This document shows, in pieces, positions 18,603 through 25,719 of a stretch of DNA of 64,000 nucleotides. Each line of letters begins with the position of its first letter. The stretch's first letter is position 1. Position numbers and translations under genes: made by a program. The stretch spans positions 248,001 to 312,000 of the forward strand of contig NZ_JBHUGH010000001.1 of NCBI RefSeq assembly GCF_042681825.1. The letters run 5' to 3'. The notes under the pieces were generated by a model, which did not search any database, was not told the origin of the DNA, and saw only the letters and a program-made list of their open reading frames with translations. The stretch comes from Halodurantibacterium flavum. Its GTDB lineage: Bacteria; Pseudomonadota; Alphaproteobacteria; Rhodobacterales; Rhodobacteraceae.

Positions 18603-19919
18603 CTAACCGGCCAGCCAAAGGTTCGAGATCACAAAGCCGCTTTGGGGCAAGGCCGGCATCGCGGTCATTCGCACCTCCAGGTTCTGGGCAGGGACATCAT
18701 AATCGACCTCGCGTGAGAGCAGCCGGACAGTTTCCTCCATCAACGCGATGGTCAGCCATTCGCCCGGGCAGCGATGCCCGCGCAGGAAATCCCCCGCCCC
18801 CTGCGGGATCAAGTTGTGCCCGTCATCCGCCCAGTCGCGAAAGCGTTCCGGACGGAACGCCTGCGGGTTTTCCCATAGGTCCGGATGGTGGTTCGTGCCG
18901 TAAAGATCCAGCAACACCCATTGCCCGGTCCTGAACAGATGGCCATGCCAGTCAAAGGGCCGCGCCACCCGCCCGCCTATTCCGGGGAAAAAGGGGTAAT
19001 AGCGCCGCACCTCTTGCACAAAATGGGCAACATCCCCATCCCCACCTTCGGCAAAGCGCGCGCGCCAGCCCGGATAACAATGCAAGGCCAAGGCGATGAA
19101 GGTGAGGAACCGGTCGACCGCCACGGTGGGCCGCAACACATTCAAAAGCTCTACCGCAGCGACTTCGAGGTCAAGAAGCCGCCCGTCAATGTCCCGATGA
19201 GAGGCGATCAGCGCGAGAGCAGAGCCGTCAGGCGGCGCGATCCGGCCCCGCCGGCAGTCCGCGACCACGCCCTTTGCCCAGCGTTCGGACTGCCGCCGCA
19301 GCCGCTGCGCCCAAAGGTTCGCTGGACCGAGGCTGCCGGCATGATCGACCATCGCGCCGAGTTCCCGCGCCCTTGTCCGTGGATCGGCCCGGTCGAGCGG
19401 GATGCCCGCCCATCGCAGCACGGTGCGGGTCAGCAGACGCCGGAATTCCCCGTGCAGCATGATCCGGTCTCCGCCGGCCCAAAGGCGCGCCGCTGCGCGG
19501 AATTCCTCGGCGAATATGGCGGTGGCCTGATCCAGCCCGGCCGGCGACATCATCGCCAGAAACATCGCCTTGCGCAGACGGTGCGGATCGCCGTCCAGCG
19601 ATTGCACGCTGCCCAGATCCTGCAAGAGATGCAGCACACTGGCCGGCATCGAGTTCTTGCGGGTAAAGCGGTCGCCACCATAGAACATCCGCGCGGCGTC
19701 GGCCCCGCGCATGCAGATCACCGGCGTCAGCATCACGCGTGTGCGAAAGGCGTCGGTGCCATGCAGATCGCAGCGCGACGAGATGAACGAATACCCTTCA
19801 CGCAAAAAGGGGATCGAGGCATCAAAAACATCCCGCGGTATGCCGGATCCGGCACCGCGAACGGGGCTTGCGCGGTAGCCGGGGCTTGAGATGGGGGCAG
19901 GGTGGCTGATATCGGTCAT
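18603..19919 (-). CDS. Cytochrome P450, CYP152-like fatty-acid peroxygenase
   Basis: 438 residues, no signal peptide. The heme-binding cysteine is C384 in 'GDFLRGHRCPGEW'. The distal helix has R263-P264 ('VLRPTVAVD') where ordinary P450s have an acid-alcohol pair. This Arg-Pro is diagnostic of the CYP152 family (P450 BS-beta, SP-alpha, OleT), which uses hydrogen peroxide and the substrate carboxylate instead of a reductase. The residue corresponding to OleT His85 is Q106 ('SVQSLDG'), as in hydroxylating members, so alpha/beta-hydroxylation of fatty acids is more likely than alkene formation. GAGGACGC precedes the ATG at 19919. No ferredoxin or reductase gene is adjacent, which agrees. Confidence 0.88.
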   Translation of the reverse strand: MTDISHPAPISSPGYRASPVRGAGSGIPRDVFDASIPFLREGYSFISSRCDLHGTDAFRTRVMLTPVICMRGADAARMFYGGDRFTRKNSMPASVLHLLQDLGSVQSLDGDPHRLRKAMFLAMMSPAGLDQATAIFAEEFRAAARLWAGGDRIMLHGEFRRLLTRTVLRWAGIPLDRADPRTRARELGAMVDHAGSLGPANLWAQRLRRQSERWAKGVVADCRRGRIAPPDGSALALIASHRDIDGRLLDLEVAAVELLNVLRPTVAVDRFLTFIALALHCYPGWRARFAEGGDGDVAHFVQEVRRYYPFFPGIGGRVARPFDWHGHLFRTGQWVLLDLYGTNHHPDLWENPQAFRPERFRDWADDGHNLIPQGAGDFLRGHRCPGEWLTIALMEETVRLLSREVDYDVPAQNLEVRMTAMPALPQSGFVISNLWLAG

Positions 19920-20004
19920 GCGTCCTCGCGTCAGGGCCCGGCGTCAGGCCGGCGTTATACCCCAACCAGCCCGCCGCAGGGGGTGTTCCCGAAAACCGGC
20001 GATC

Positions 20005-21828
20005 TCAGAACGGCAAGAGAACCGGCACCAGAAGCACCGCGACCCCCAGCGTGATGATGGTAAAGGGCACCCCCAGCCGCAGGAAATCGCCAAAGCCATA
20101 GCCCCCGGGCCCGACCACCAGCGTGTTCACGGGCGAGGAGACCGGCGTCATGAACGCGGCCGAGGCCGCCAGCGCCACGGTCATCGCAAAGGGATAGGGG
20201 GATGCGCCCAGCCCCTCGGCGATCGCCAGGGCGACGGGCGCCATCAGGACCGCTGTCGCGGTGTTGGAGATGAAGAGCCCAAGCACCGCCGTCGCAACGA
20301 AGATCATCGCCAGCATCAGGCGCGGCCCCGCGTCGCCTGCCAGACCGACCAGCGCGCCCGCCGCGATCTCGATCCCGCCGGTGCGGTCCAGCGCGATGGA
20401 AAAGGGCAGCATCCCCACGATCAGGATCAGGCTTTGCCAATGGATCGAGCGGTAGGCGGCCGTCATGTCGATGCATCCGGCCAGCCCCAGCAGCAGGCAC
20501 CCGATCAGTGCCGCCAGCACATTCGGAACCGCCCCCGTGACCATCAGCGCGATCACCAGCACCAGCACCCCCACCGCCATCGGCGCCCTGGACCGGGCGG
20601 GGACGGCATCGTCGAATTCGGCCGGAAGGTCGAGCAGCAAGAGATCGCGCCGTTCCTCCTGCAGGCGGCGGATCGCCCGCCAGGGTCCCACCGTCAGAAG
20701 CGTATCGCCCGCCCGCAGACGTTCGCCCGTCACCGGCCCGGCGACCGGGATGCTTCCGTGTTTCATGCCGATGACCGCCAGCCCGTAGCGGCTGCGAAAG
20801 CGCAGGCCCGTCACCGTCTGCCCGATCATGCGAGAGGTTGCGGGGATCATCACCTCGGCCATCCCGATTTCCTGCGAGGCGTCGTGGAAATAACGGCCCG
20901 TCAACGGTACCTCTTGCAGGCCGTGGGACCGGGCAAAGCCCGCGACATCGAAGCCCCCCGATTGCAGGTCGAGAAACAGCACGTCCCCCGCCTGCAGCAC
21001 CGTGGCCGCCGTGGGGCGGACCAAAGCCGGGCGAAACCGCCCCGGACGCTCGATAGCGATGATGTTGATGCCCGCGCTGCCGCGCAGATCCGCCGTGTCG
21101 AGCCGCTGCCCGGCCAAGGGCGACCCGGGCAAGAGCCGCAGGCGCCGCTCTCTCCCGGCAAGATCGTATTCCTCGACCCAGCCGGAGAGGGGGCGGCGCT
21201 GCGGGTCGGCCTGCGCCTGGCCCGGCCCCAGCAACCGGCGCGCAAGGATCATGTAGATCACCGCCAGCGCGAGGATCGGCAGGCCAAAGGGGGTGAAGTC
21301 GAAAAAGCCGAAACCCTCATGTCCGCGCCGCATCAGTTCCGCATGGACCACTAGGTTCGGCGCGGTCGCAACCAGCGTCAGCATTCCGCTGATCAGGGCG
21401 GCCATCGACAAAGGCATCATCAGCCGTCCGGCCGGGATCGCGGCGCGGCGTGCGATGCGCAGGACGATGGGGATGAAGATAGCAACCACGCCGGTCGAGC
21501 TCATGAAGGCGCCGATCCCGCCCGCGACCAGCATCAGAAGGGCGATGAGCCGCGGTTCGCTTGTCCCCGCGCGGCGCGCCAGCCAGTCGCCCAGCCCCTG
21601 CGCCACTCCGGTTCGCACCAGCCCCTCACCGATGACAAAGAGCGCGGCGATCAGGATGATGTTCGGGTCGGCGAACCCTGCCAGCGTCTCGGGCACCGTC
21701 ACCACGCCGGTAAAGGGCAGCGCCACGAGCATGATCAGCGCGACCGCATCCATCCGGGGGCGGCCCAGGGCGAACATGACCACTGCCGCCGCCAGCAACC
21801 CTAAGACGAGGCCGAGTTCCGTCGTCAT
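20005..21828 (-). CDS. SLC13/DASS-family anion transporter with TrkA-C domains
   Basis: 607 residues, with an N-terminal membrane half (about residues 1-200), two central soluble TrkA-C/RCK-C-like domains (about 210-390, 'LPGSPLAGQRLDTADLRG' and 'GDTLLTVGPW') and a C-terminal membrane half. Motifs 'SSTGVVAIFIPIVLRIARR' and 'ISNTATAVLMAPVALAIAEG' mark the two substrate/Na+ clamshell loops. It probably carries dicarboxylates, sulfate or a related anion. I prefer ATG 21828 over the GTG at 21831, since GGAG lies 6-7 bases before it. It is divergent from the rRNA methyltransferase gene. Confidence 0.85.
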   Translation of the reverse strand: MTTELGLVLGLLAAAVVMFALGRPRMDAVALIMLVALPFTGVVTVPETLAGFADPNIILIAALFVIGEGLVRTGVAQGLGDWLARRAGTSEPRLIALLMLVAGGIGAFMSSTGVVAIFIPIVLRIARRAAIPAGRLMMPLSMAALISGMLTLVATAPNLVVHAELMRRGHEGFGFFDFTPFGLPILALAVIYMILARRLLGPGQAQADPQRRPLSGWVEEYDLAGRERRLRLLPGSPLAGQRLDTADLRGSAGINIIAIERPGRFRPALVRPTAATVLQAGDVLFLDLQSGGFDVAGFARSHGLQEVPLTGRYFHDASQEIGMAEVMIPATSRMIGQTVTGLRFRSRYGLAVIGMKHGSIPVAGPVTGERLRAGDTLLTVGPWRAIRRLQEERRDLLLLDLPAEFDDAVPARSRAPMAVGVLVLVIALMVTGAVPNVLAALIGCLLLGLAGCIDMTAAYRSIHWQSLILIVGMLPFSIALDRTGGIEIAAGALVGLAGDAGPRLMLAMIFVATAVLGLFISNTATAVLMAPVALAIAEGLGASPYPFAMTVALAASAAFMTPVSSPVNTLVVGPGGYGFGDFLRLGVPFTIITLGVAVLLVPVLLPF

Positions 21829-21943
21829 CACCGTCTCCGCGCAGCCACCCGCCCATCAAACCGGCCTCGCCGCGCCTGCGCAACCCGTGAAGCGGCAAAG
21901 AAAAGGGTCGCCGTGCCCGCGCCGCTGCGCTAGTGCTGCCCGG

Positions 21944-23077
21944 ATGACAGACCCCGCGCCCGAACCAGCCACCGACCCCTTCGAGATTTTCCTGACCGCC
22001 CCGCCGGGGTTGGAGCCCCTGCTTGCGGCCGAGGCTGCGGAGGCGGGCTTTGACGCGCCACAGCCGGTCCCGGGCGGCGTGTCGATCCGGGGCGGCTGGC
22101 GCGATGTCTGGCGCGCGAACCTTGAACTGCGCGGGGCGGGACGTGTGCTCGCAAGGTTCGCGAGCTTTCGCGCCATGCATCTCGCGCAGCTCGACAAACG
22201 GGCGCGGCGCGTGGCCTGGTCGGCCATCCTGCGCCGCGACGTTCCGGTCCGGGTCGAGGCGAGCTGCCGCGCCTCGCGCATCTATCACGCCGGGGCCGCC
22301 GCACAACGCATCGAGACTGCCATCCGCGAAGAACTTGGCGCGCCTGTCGCCGATGACGCGCCCCTGCGCATCATGGTGCGGATCGAGGACGATCTCTGCA
22401 CGCTCAGCCTCGATACCTCGGGCGAACCGCTGCACCGGCGGGGTCACAAGCAGGCGGTGAACAAGGCGCCGATGCGGGAAACGCTGGCCGCGCTTTTCCT
22501 GCGCGCGGCAGGCTATGCAGGGCAGGAGCCGGTGCTTGACCCGATGTGCGGATCGGGCACATTTGTGATCGAGGCTGCGGAAATTGCCGCAGGGCTGCAG
22601 CCCGGGCGGTCGCGGCGCTTTGCGTTCGAGGATCTGGCCTCGTTCGATCCCGCCGAATGGGCCGCGATGCGCGCGGCCCCTACCGTTCCGGACAGCCCTC
22701 TGCGGTTCTATGGCAGCGACCGCGACAGTGGCGCCGTCGGGATGAGCGTTGCAAATGCGGAAAGGGCAGGGATCGCCGCCGTGACCCGGTTTGAACGGCA
22801 CACGATTTCCGATCTGCAACGCCCCGAGGGTCCACCGGGCCTGATCATGGTCAACCCGCCCTACGGGGCCCGGCTTGGCGAGCGCAAGCTGCTGCCCGCG
22901 CTTTACGGCACATTGGGCGAGGTTCTGCGCGGGCGGTTCAGCGGCTGGCGCGTGGGCCTTGTCACCAGCGATGCGGGCCTTGCGCGGGCGACGCGCCTGC
23001 CCTTCGGCGAGCCGGGCGCGCCCGTGGCGCACGGCCCCCTGCGCATCCGGCTTTACCAGACCGGCCCGTTGCGCTGA
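21944..23077 (+). CDS. THUMP-domain class I SAM-dependent RNA methyltransferase (RlmL N-terminal type)
   Basis: 377 residues. The N-terminal ferredoxin-like plus THUMP part (residues about 10-160, 'APPGLEPLLAAEAAEAGF') is followed by a Rossmann methyltransferase with SAM motif 'LDPMCGSGTFVIEAA' and the catalytic 'MVNPPYGARLGE', the NPPY motif of base N-methylation. The family methylates guanine N2 in 23S rRNA. The start at 21944 restores normal length; the frame is open far upstream but only as antisense of the transporter. Cytoplasmic housekeeping gene. Confidence 0.88.
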   Translation: MTDPAPEPATDPFEIFLTAPPGLEPLLAAEAAEAGFDAPQPVPGGVSIRGGWRDVWRANLELRGAGRVLARFASFRAMHLAQLDKRARRVAWSAILRRDVPVRVEASCRASRIYHAGAAAQRIETAIREELGAPVADDAPLRIMVRIEDDLCTLSLDTSGEPLHRRGHKQAVNKAPMRETLAALFLRAAGYAGQEPVLDPMCGSGTFVIEAAEIAAGLQPGRSRRFAFEDLASFDPAEWAAMRAAPTVPDSPLRFYGSDRDSGAVGMSVANAERAGIAAVTRFERHTISDLQRPEGPPGLIMVNPPYGARLGERKLLPALYGTLGEVLRGRFSGWRVGLVTSDAGLARATRLPFGEPGAPVAHGPLRIRLYQTGPLR

Positions 23078-23092
23078 TCCCTCACTGCGCCC

Positions 23093-23470
23093 TTACTGCG
23101 CCATCGTGCGGCAGTGCTCGGCGCAGCGGCGGCAGGCATCGACACAGGCGGTCATGCCGCCGAGCCTTTCGCAATCATCGGCGCAGGCCGTGCAGATCCG
23201 AGCACATTCCGCACAAAGCCGCGCGTGATCGTCACTGCCGAGCAGCATGAAATGCGCGGCACTGCGGCAGATCTCTGCGCAGGCCATCATCAGGCGGAAA
23301 TGGGTAGGCTCGGTATGTTCGCCGCCCGCCTCAAGGCAATGATGCATCGCCGTCGTCAGGCAGGTCTGGTAACAGTCGAGGCAGGCCGCCACACAGTCGC
23401 GGATATCGGGTGCCAGAACCCCTTCTACATGCATTTCGGCGGGCATGTGCCGGGAGGATTGCGGTGTCAT
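23093..23470 (-). CDS. Four-helix-bundle copper-storage-like protein (Csp3 type)
   Basis: 125 residues with 16 cysteines, most in CxxxC spacing along helices ('DCVAACLDCYQTC', 'CAECARICTACADDC', 'CVDACRRCAEHC'). This pattern matches Csp/DUF326 proteins, whose tetrameric bundles hold many Cu(I) ions by Cys thiolates. There is no signal peptide, so it would be the cytosolic type. The second ATG (23470) is chosen because GGAG lies 7 bases upstream; the first ATG at 23485 has no site. It lies downstream of aztD on the same strand, with a hairpin between. Confidence 0.85.
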   Translation of the reverse strand: MTPQSSRHMPAEMHVEGVLAPDIRDCVAACLDCYQTCLTTAMHHCLEAGGEHTEPTHFRLMMACAEICRSAAHFMLLGSDDHARLCAECARICTACADDCERLGGMTACVDACRRCAEHCRTMAQ

Positions 23471-23536
23471 GGGCGGCTCCTTCACGTCTGGGACAGTGTC
23501 GGAAACAGCCCGGCCGGGCCGATGTTCCCCGGCGGA

Positions 23537-23564
23537 TGCGGGCGCCGGATCGCCGGCACCCGCA
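23537..23564 (-). terminator. Hairpin between aztD and the copper-storage-like gene
   Basis: 12-position stem with one mismatch (TGCGGG-C-GCCGG with CCGGC-A-CCCGCA) 8 bases after the aztD stop codon on the minus strand. It probably ends or reduces the Zur-controlled transcript. Confidence 0.55.
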
Positions 23565-23571
23565 AATGGGA

Positions 23572-24789
23572 TCAGTGGCTGATGCCGCTGCCGCCGACCA
23601 CGGCGACGTTGTAGGGCGTGCCGCCCAGCTCGATCTGACCGGATTCCTGCAGCGATCCCGCGTCGACGCGCCGCACAAGGCCCTGAGCCGGATCGGTAAT
23701 CAGGATCTCGTCCCCCGCCATGGCCAGACGTGGGCGCGGATCGTTCCAGTGTCCGTCCATGGAATAGAGCCCGGTCACTTGCGCGCTGGCTGTGATTGCG
23801 GCGTCCAGCAGATTGATCCGGTGCAGCGTCCCGTCCTCGGTCAGCACATAGCCATTCGCCGGGCGGACGGGGTCGAGCACGAAGTCGACACGCCGGAACG
23901 GCAGTTCGATGCGGCGGAAATGCGGCTCATCCACCGGATCGACGACGACAAGCCCGTCCGCGCCGTGATTGCCCAGAAAGACCTGCATCCCGCTCGAACC
24001 CAGCAGCGTGCCGGTCGTAACCCCCTGCGGCAGGTCGGCGGGATAGTCGAGCATCCGAAATTCCGGCCCCTCGGCGCCTGCGGTAACGGTCAGCACGCCT
24101 TCGCGGCAACCAGCGGCCAGATAGGCGCCGGAAAAGGCCTCACCATGAATGGCGGTGCAGGTGGCCAGATCGCCGGTCGGATTGCCCGCCTCGTCGAAGG
24201 CCTGAAGGCCCAGACGGGGCGGGGCGGCGCCATCTTCGACCCGGGCGTCCGACGCGACGGTGCTCAGCCAATGGCCGCGCAGGGGTGCGACAAATCCGTG
24301 ATGCGCGCGCGCCTGCGGAAAGGTCACGATTTCGGCCTCGCCATGGGACAGGGCGTGTTCGTCGACGATCTCGGCATAGCCGCCAAGGTCGTAGTTGATG
24401 ACCACCTTGCCGTCATGGCTGACCAGGTGAAAGGGCCGGGGGCCGGTCAGCGTCACATCGAGCGCCGACGGGTCCGAGATTTCGATGTCGCTGTGGTCGC
24501 CGTGGTCGTGAAAGGCGATCCCGCTGCGAAAGAAATGGACGGTATCGTCATCCGACTGGATCGCCGCCACGACCGCGCCGCCCGCGACGGGGAAAAGCTT
24601 GGCCTGCCCGGTGGTCGCAAAGTCGTGGCGGTGTTCCGGGTCATCGAGGTCGAAGGCCGTCACCTGCGCCTGCGCGTGGTCGGCAACGAAGACCCGGTAA
24701 AGGGTGACGTCGCCATGGTCGTGACCTTGGGCTAAGGCCGAAAGCGGCAAGCCGAGCGCAAGCGCGCCAATGATGATGGGTCTGGGCAT
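23572..24789 (-). CDS. aztD: Zinc metallochaperone AztD-like periplasmic protein
   Basis: 405 residues. The signal peptide (hydrophobic 'IIIGALALGLPLSALAQ') is followed at once by a His-rich metal site 'GHDHGD', and another cluster 'HDHGDHSD' lies near residue 97. The remainder is a beta-propeller-like repeat protein. In Paracoccus denitrificans AztD passes zinc to the binding protein AztC of the AztABC importer. Here no aztA, aztB or aztC is adjacent. The ATG at 24789 has AGAGGAAC upstream. A perfect Zur palindrome lies 27-43 bases before the start, so the gene should be derepressed in zinc starvation. Confidence 0.88.
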   Translation of the reverse strand: MPRPIIIGALALGLPLSALAQGHDHGDVTLYRVFVADHAQAQVTAFDLDDPEHRHDFATTGQAKLFPVAGGAVVAAIQSDDDTVHFFRSGIAFHDHGDHSDIEISDPSALDVTLTGPRPFHLVSHDGKVVINYDLGGYAEIVDEHALSHGEAEIVTFPQARAHHGFVAPLRGHWLSTVASDARVEDGAAPPRLGLQAFDEAGNPTGDLATCTAIHGEAFSGAYLAAGCREGVLTVTAGAEGPEFRMLDYPADLPQGVTTGTLLGSSGMQVFLGNHGADGLVVVDPVDEPHFRRIELPFRRVDFVLDPVRPANGYVLTEDGTLHRINLLDAAITASAQVTGLYSMDGHWNDPRPRLAMAGDEILITDPAQGLVRRVDAGSLQESGQIELGGTPYNVAVVGGSGISH

Positions 24790-24815
24790 CTGGGTTCCTC
24801 TTTTGCCAATGCGTG

Positions 24816-24832
24816 ATGTTATTGTATAACAT
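24816..24832 (-). promoter_or_regulatory. Zur box upstream of aztD
   Basis: Perfect inverted repeat ATGTTAT-TGT-ATAACAT, matching the alphaproteobacterial Zur consensus (GTTATNNNATAAC core). It lies 27 bases upstream of the aztD start, where bound Zur would block transcription when zinc is sufficient. Confidence 0.88.
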
Positions 24833-25057
24833 AACGTGAGGCGCAAGAGGAGATGCCCGACAGACAGAGGGAGCAGGCGGGAGGGTGCCGGACCTGTCGC
24901 GGCCCGGGGGGGCAGCGATTTCCTGATGCGGGGAAGAGGCTGTTTTCAGCGGCGGGTTAATATAAACCTAAGCGCGAATATAAAACCCTTCGCGTAATTC
25001 GAAAGGCGAGCGCGGCGGTTTCAGCTACCCTGATATTCATCAGCGAGGAGTCGAATT

Positions 25058-25381
25058 ATGAAAACCGCGTTCATTATTTTCACGATTGCCGCCGCACTTC
25101 CGATGGCAGGCATGGCGCAAGAGGGCGCACAGCTTCAGGCAATGGCCTCTTCCAATGCTGCGATCTTTTCCAACGGCACCCTGACCGGGATCGAGGCGAT
25201 GTCGAATTCGGTCGCGACCGGCACATCCGCCGTCGCCAGTTCAAGCGCAGGCACCTCTGCCGAAGGCAGCTTTGCCACCGCCTCGGCTGGCGCCACCCTC
25301 GCGGCGCCGTCCGATCTCTTGTCGCGCGTCACCTATACCGGCGGCGCGTTTGAATCGCTCGTGCTCATCACCACACCCTGA
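25058..25381 (+). CDS. Small secreted Ala/Ser/Thr-rich protein, paralogue of the gene at 27.9 kb
   Basis: 107 residues with a signal peptide ending GMAQ (residue 21). The mature protein is low in charge and rich in Ala, Ser, Thr and Gly. It shares a pattern with the 116-residue secreted protein encoded at 27896-28246: 'GIEAMSNSVATGTSAVASSS' here against 'GLESLAVALATGSTAVANST' there, and a C-terminal 'VTYTGGAFESLVLI' against 'VTLGGSGFESSVNI'. GAGGAG precedes the ATG, and the upstream 100 bases are AT-rich. Composition suggests a fibre or surface-layer subunit; no known family is recognised. Confidence 0.7.
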   Translation: MKTAFIIFTIAAALPMAGMAQEGAQLQAMASSNAAIFSNGTLTGIEAMSNSVATGTSAVASSSAGTSAEGSFATASAGATLAAPSDLLSRVTYTGGAFESLVLITTP

Positions 25382-25385
25382 GCGA

Positions 25386-25697
25386 TCAGGGCGGGGGTGG
25401 GCCGACCGGCGAGGTAAAGAGGTCAAAGCCCTCTGGCCATTCATGCGCACCCACGGGCCGGTCCGAGGCGATCACACCCGTCGCAATGCCCATGGGCGTC
25501 ACAAGCGCGGCCGTCTCCACATAGGTGCCGGTGCCCATCGACATGCTGAAGCCGCGCGTCTCCTCGCCCTCCTGTATGACGACGAGCCTGACGCGGGTGA
25601 CAGGGCCATCGTCGCCGTTGGCGAAAGCGGGCGCGACCGGCATAAGGACTGCCAGCGCCAGAACGGCCGGCAGATAGCGACGGTGCGGTTTCAACAT
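25386..25697 (-). CDS. Small periplasmic protein of the secreted-protein locus
   Basis: 103 residues with signal peptide ('LPAVLALAVLMPVAPAFA'), mature start near residue 25. The rest alternates hydrophobic and polar residues ('RVRLVVIQEG', 'FSMSMGTGTYVETAALV'), as in a small beta-sandwich, and ends in four prolines. The size and place beside exported low-complexity proteins recall CsgC/CsgH-type curli helpers, but I see no motif that proves it. The ATG at 25697 has GGGAGAAG upstream. It is last in the minus-strand operon, 22 bases after the barrel gene. Confidence 0.65.
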   Translation of the reverse strand: MLKPHRRYLPAVLALAVLMPVAPAFANGDDGPVTRVRLVVIQEGEETRGFSMSMGTGTYVETAALVTPMGIATGVIASDRPVGAHEWPEGFDLFTSPVGPPPP

Positions 25698-25719
25698 GCT
25701 GCTTCTCCCTTTGCGGTGA

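Noticed and set aside
21293..21943. Long N-terminal extension of the RNA methyltransferase
   Set aside because: It lies antisense within the SLC13-type transporter gene; the ATG at 21944 restores family length.
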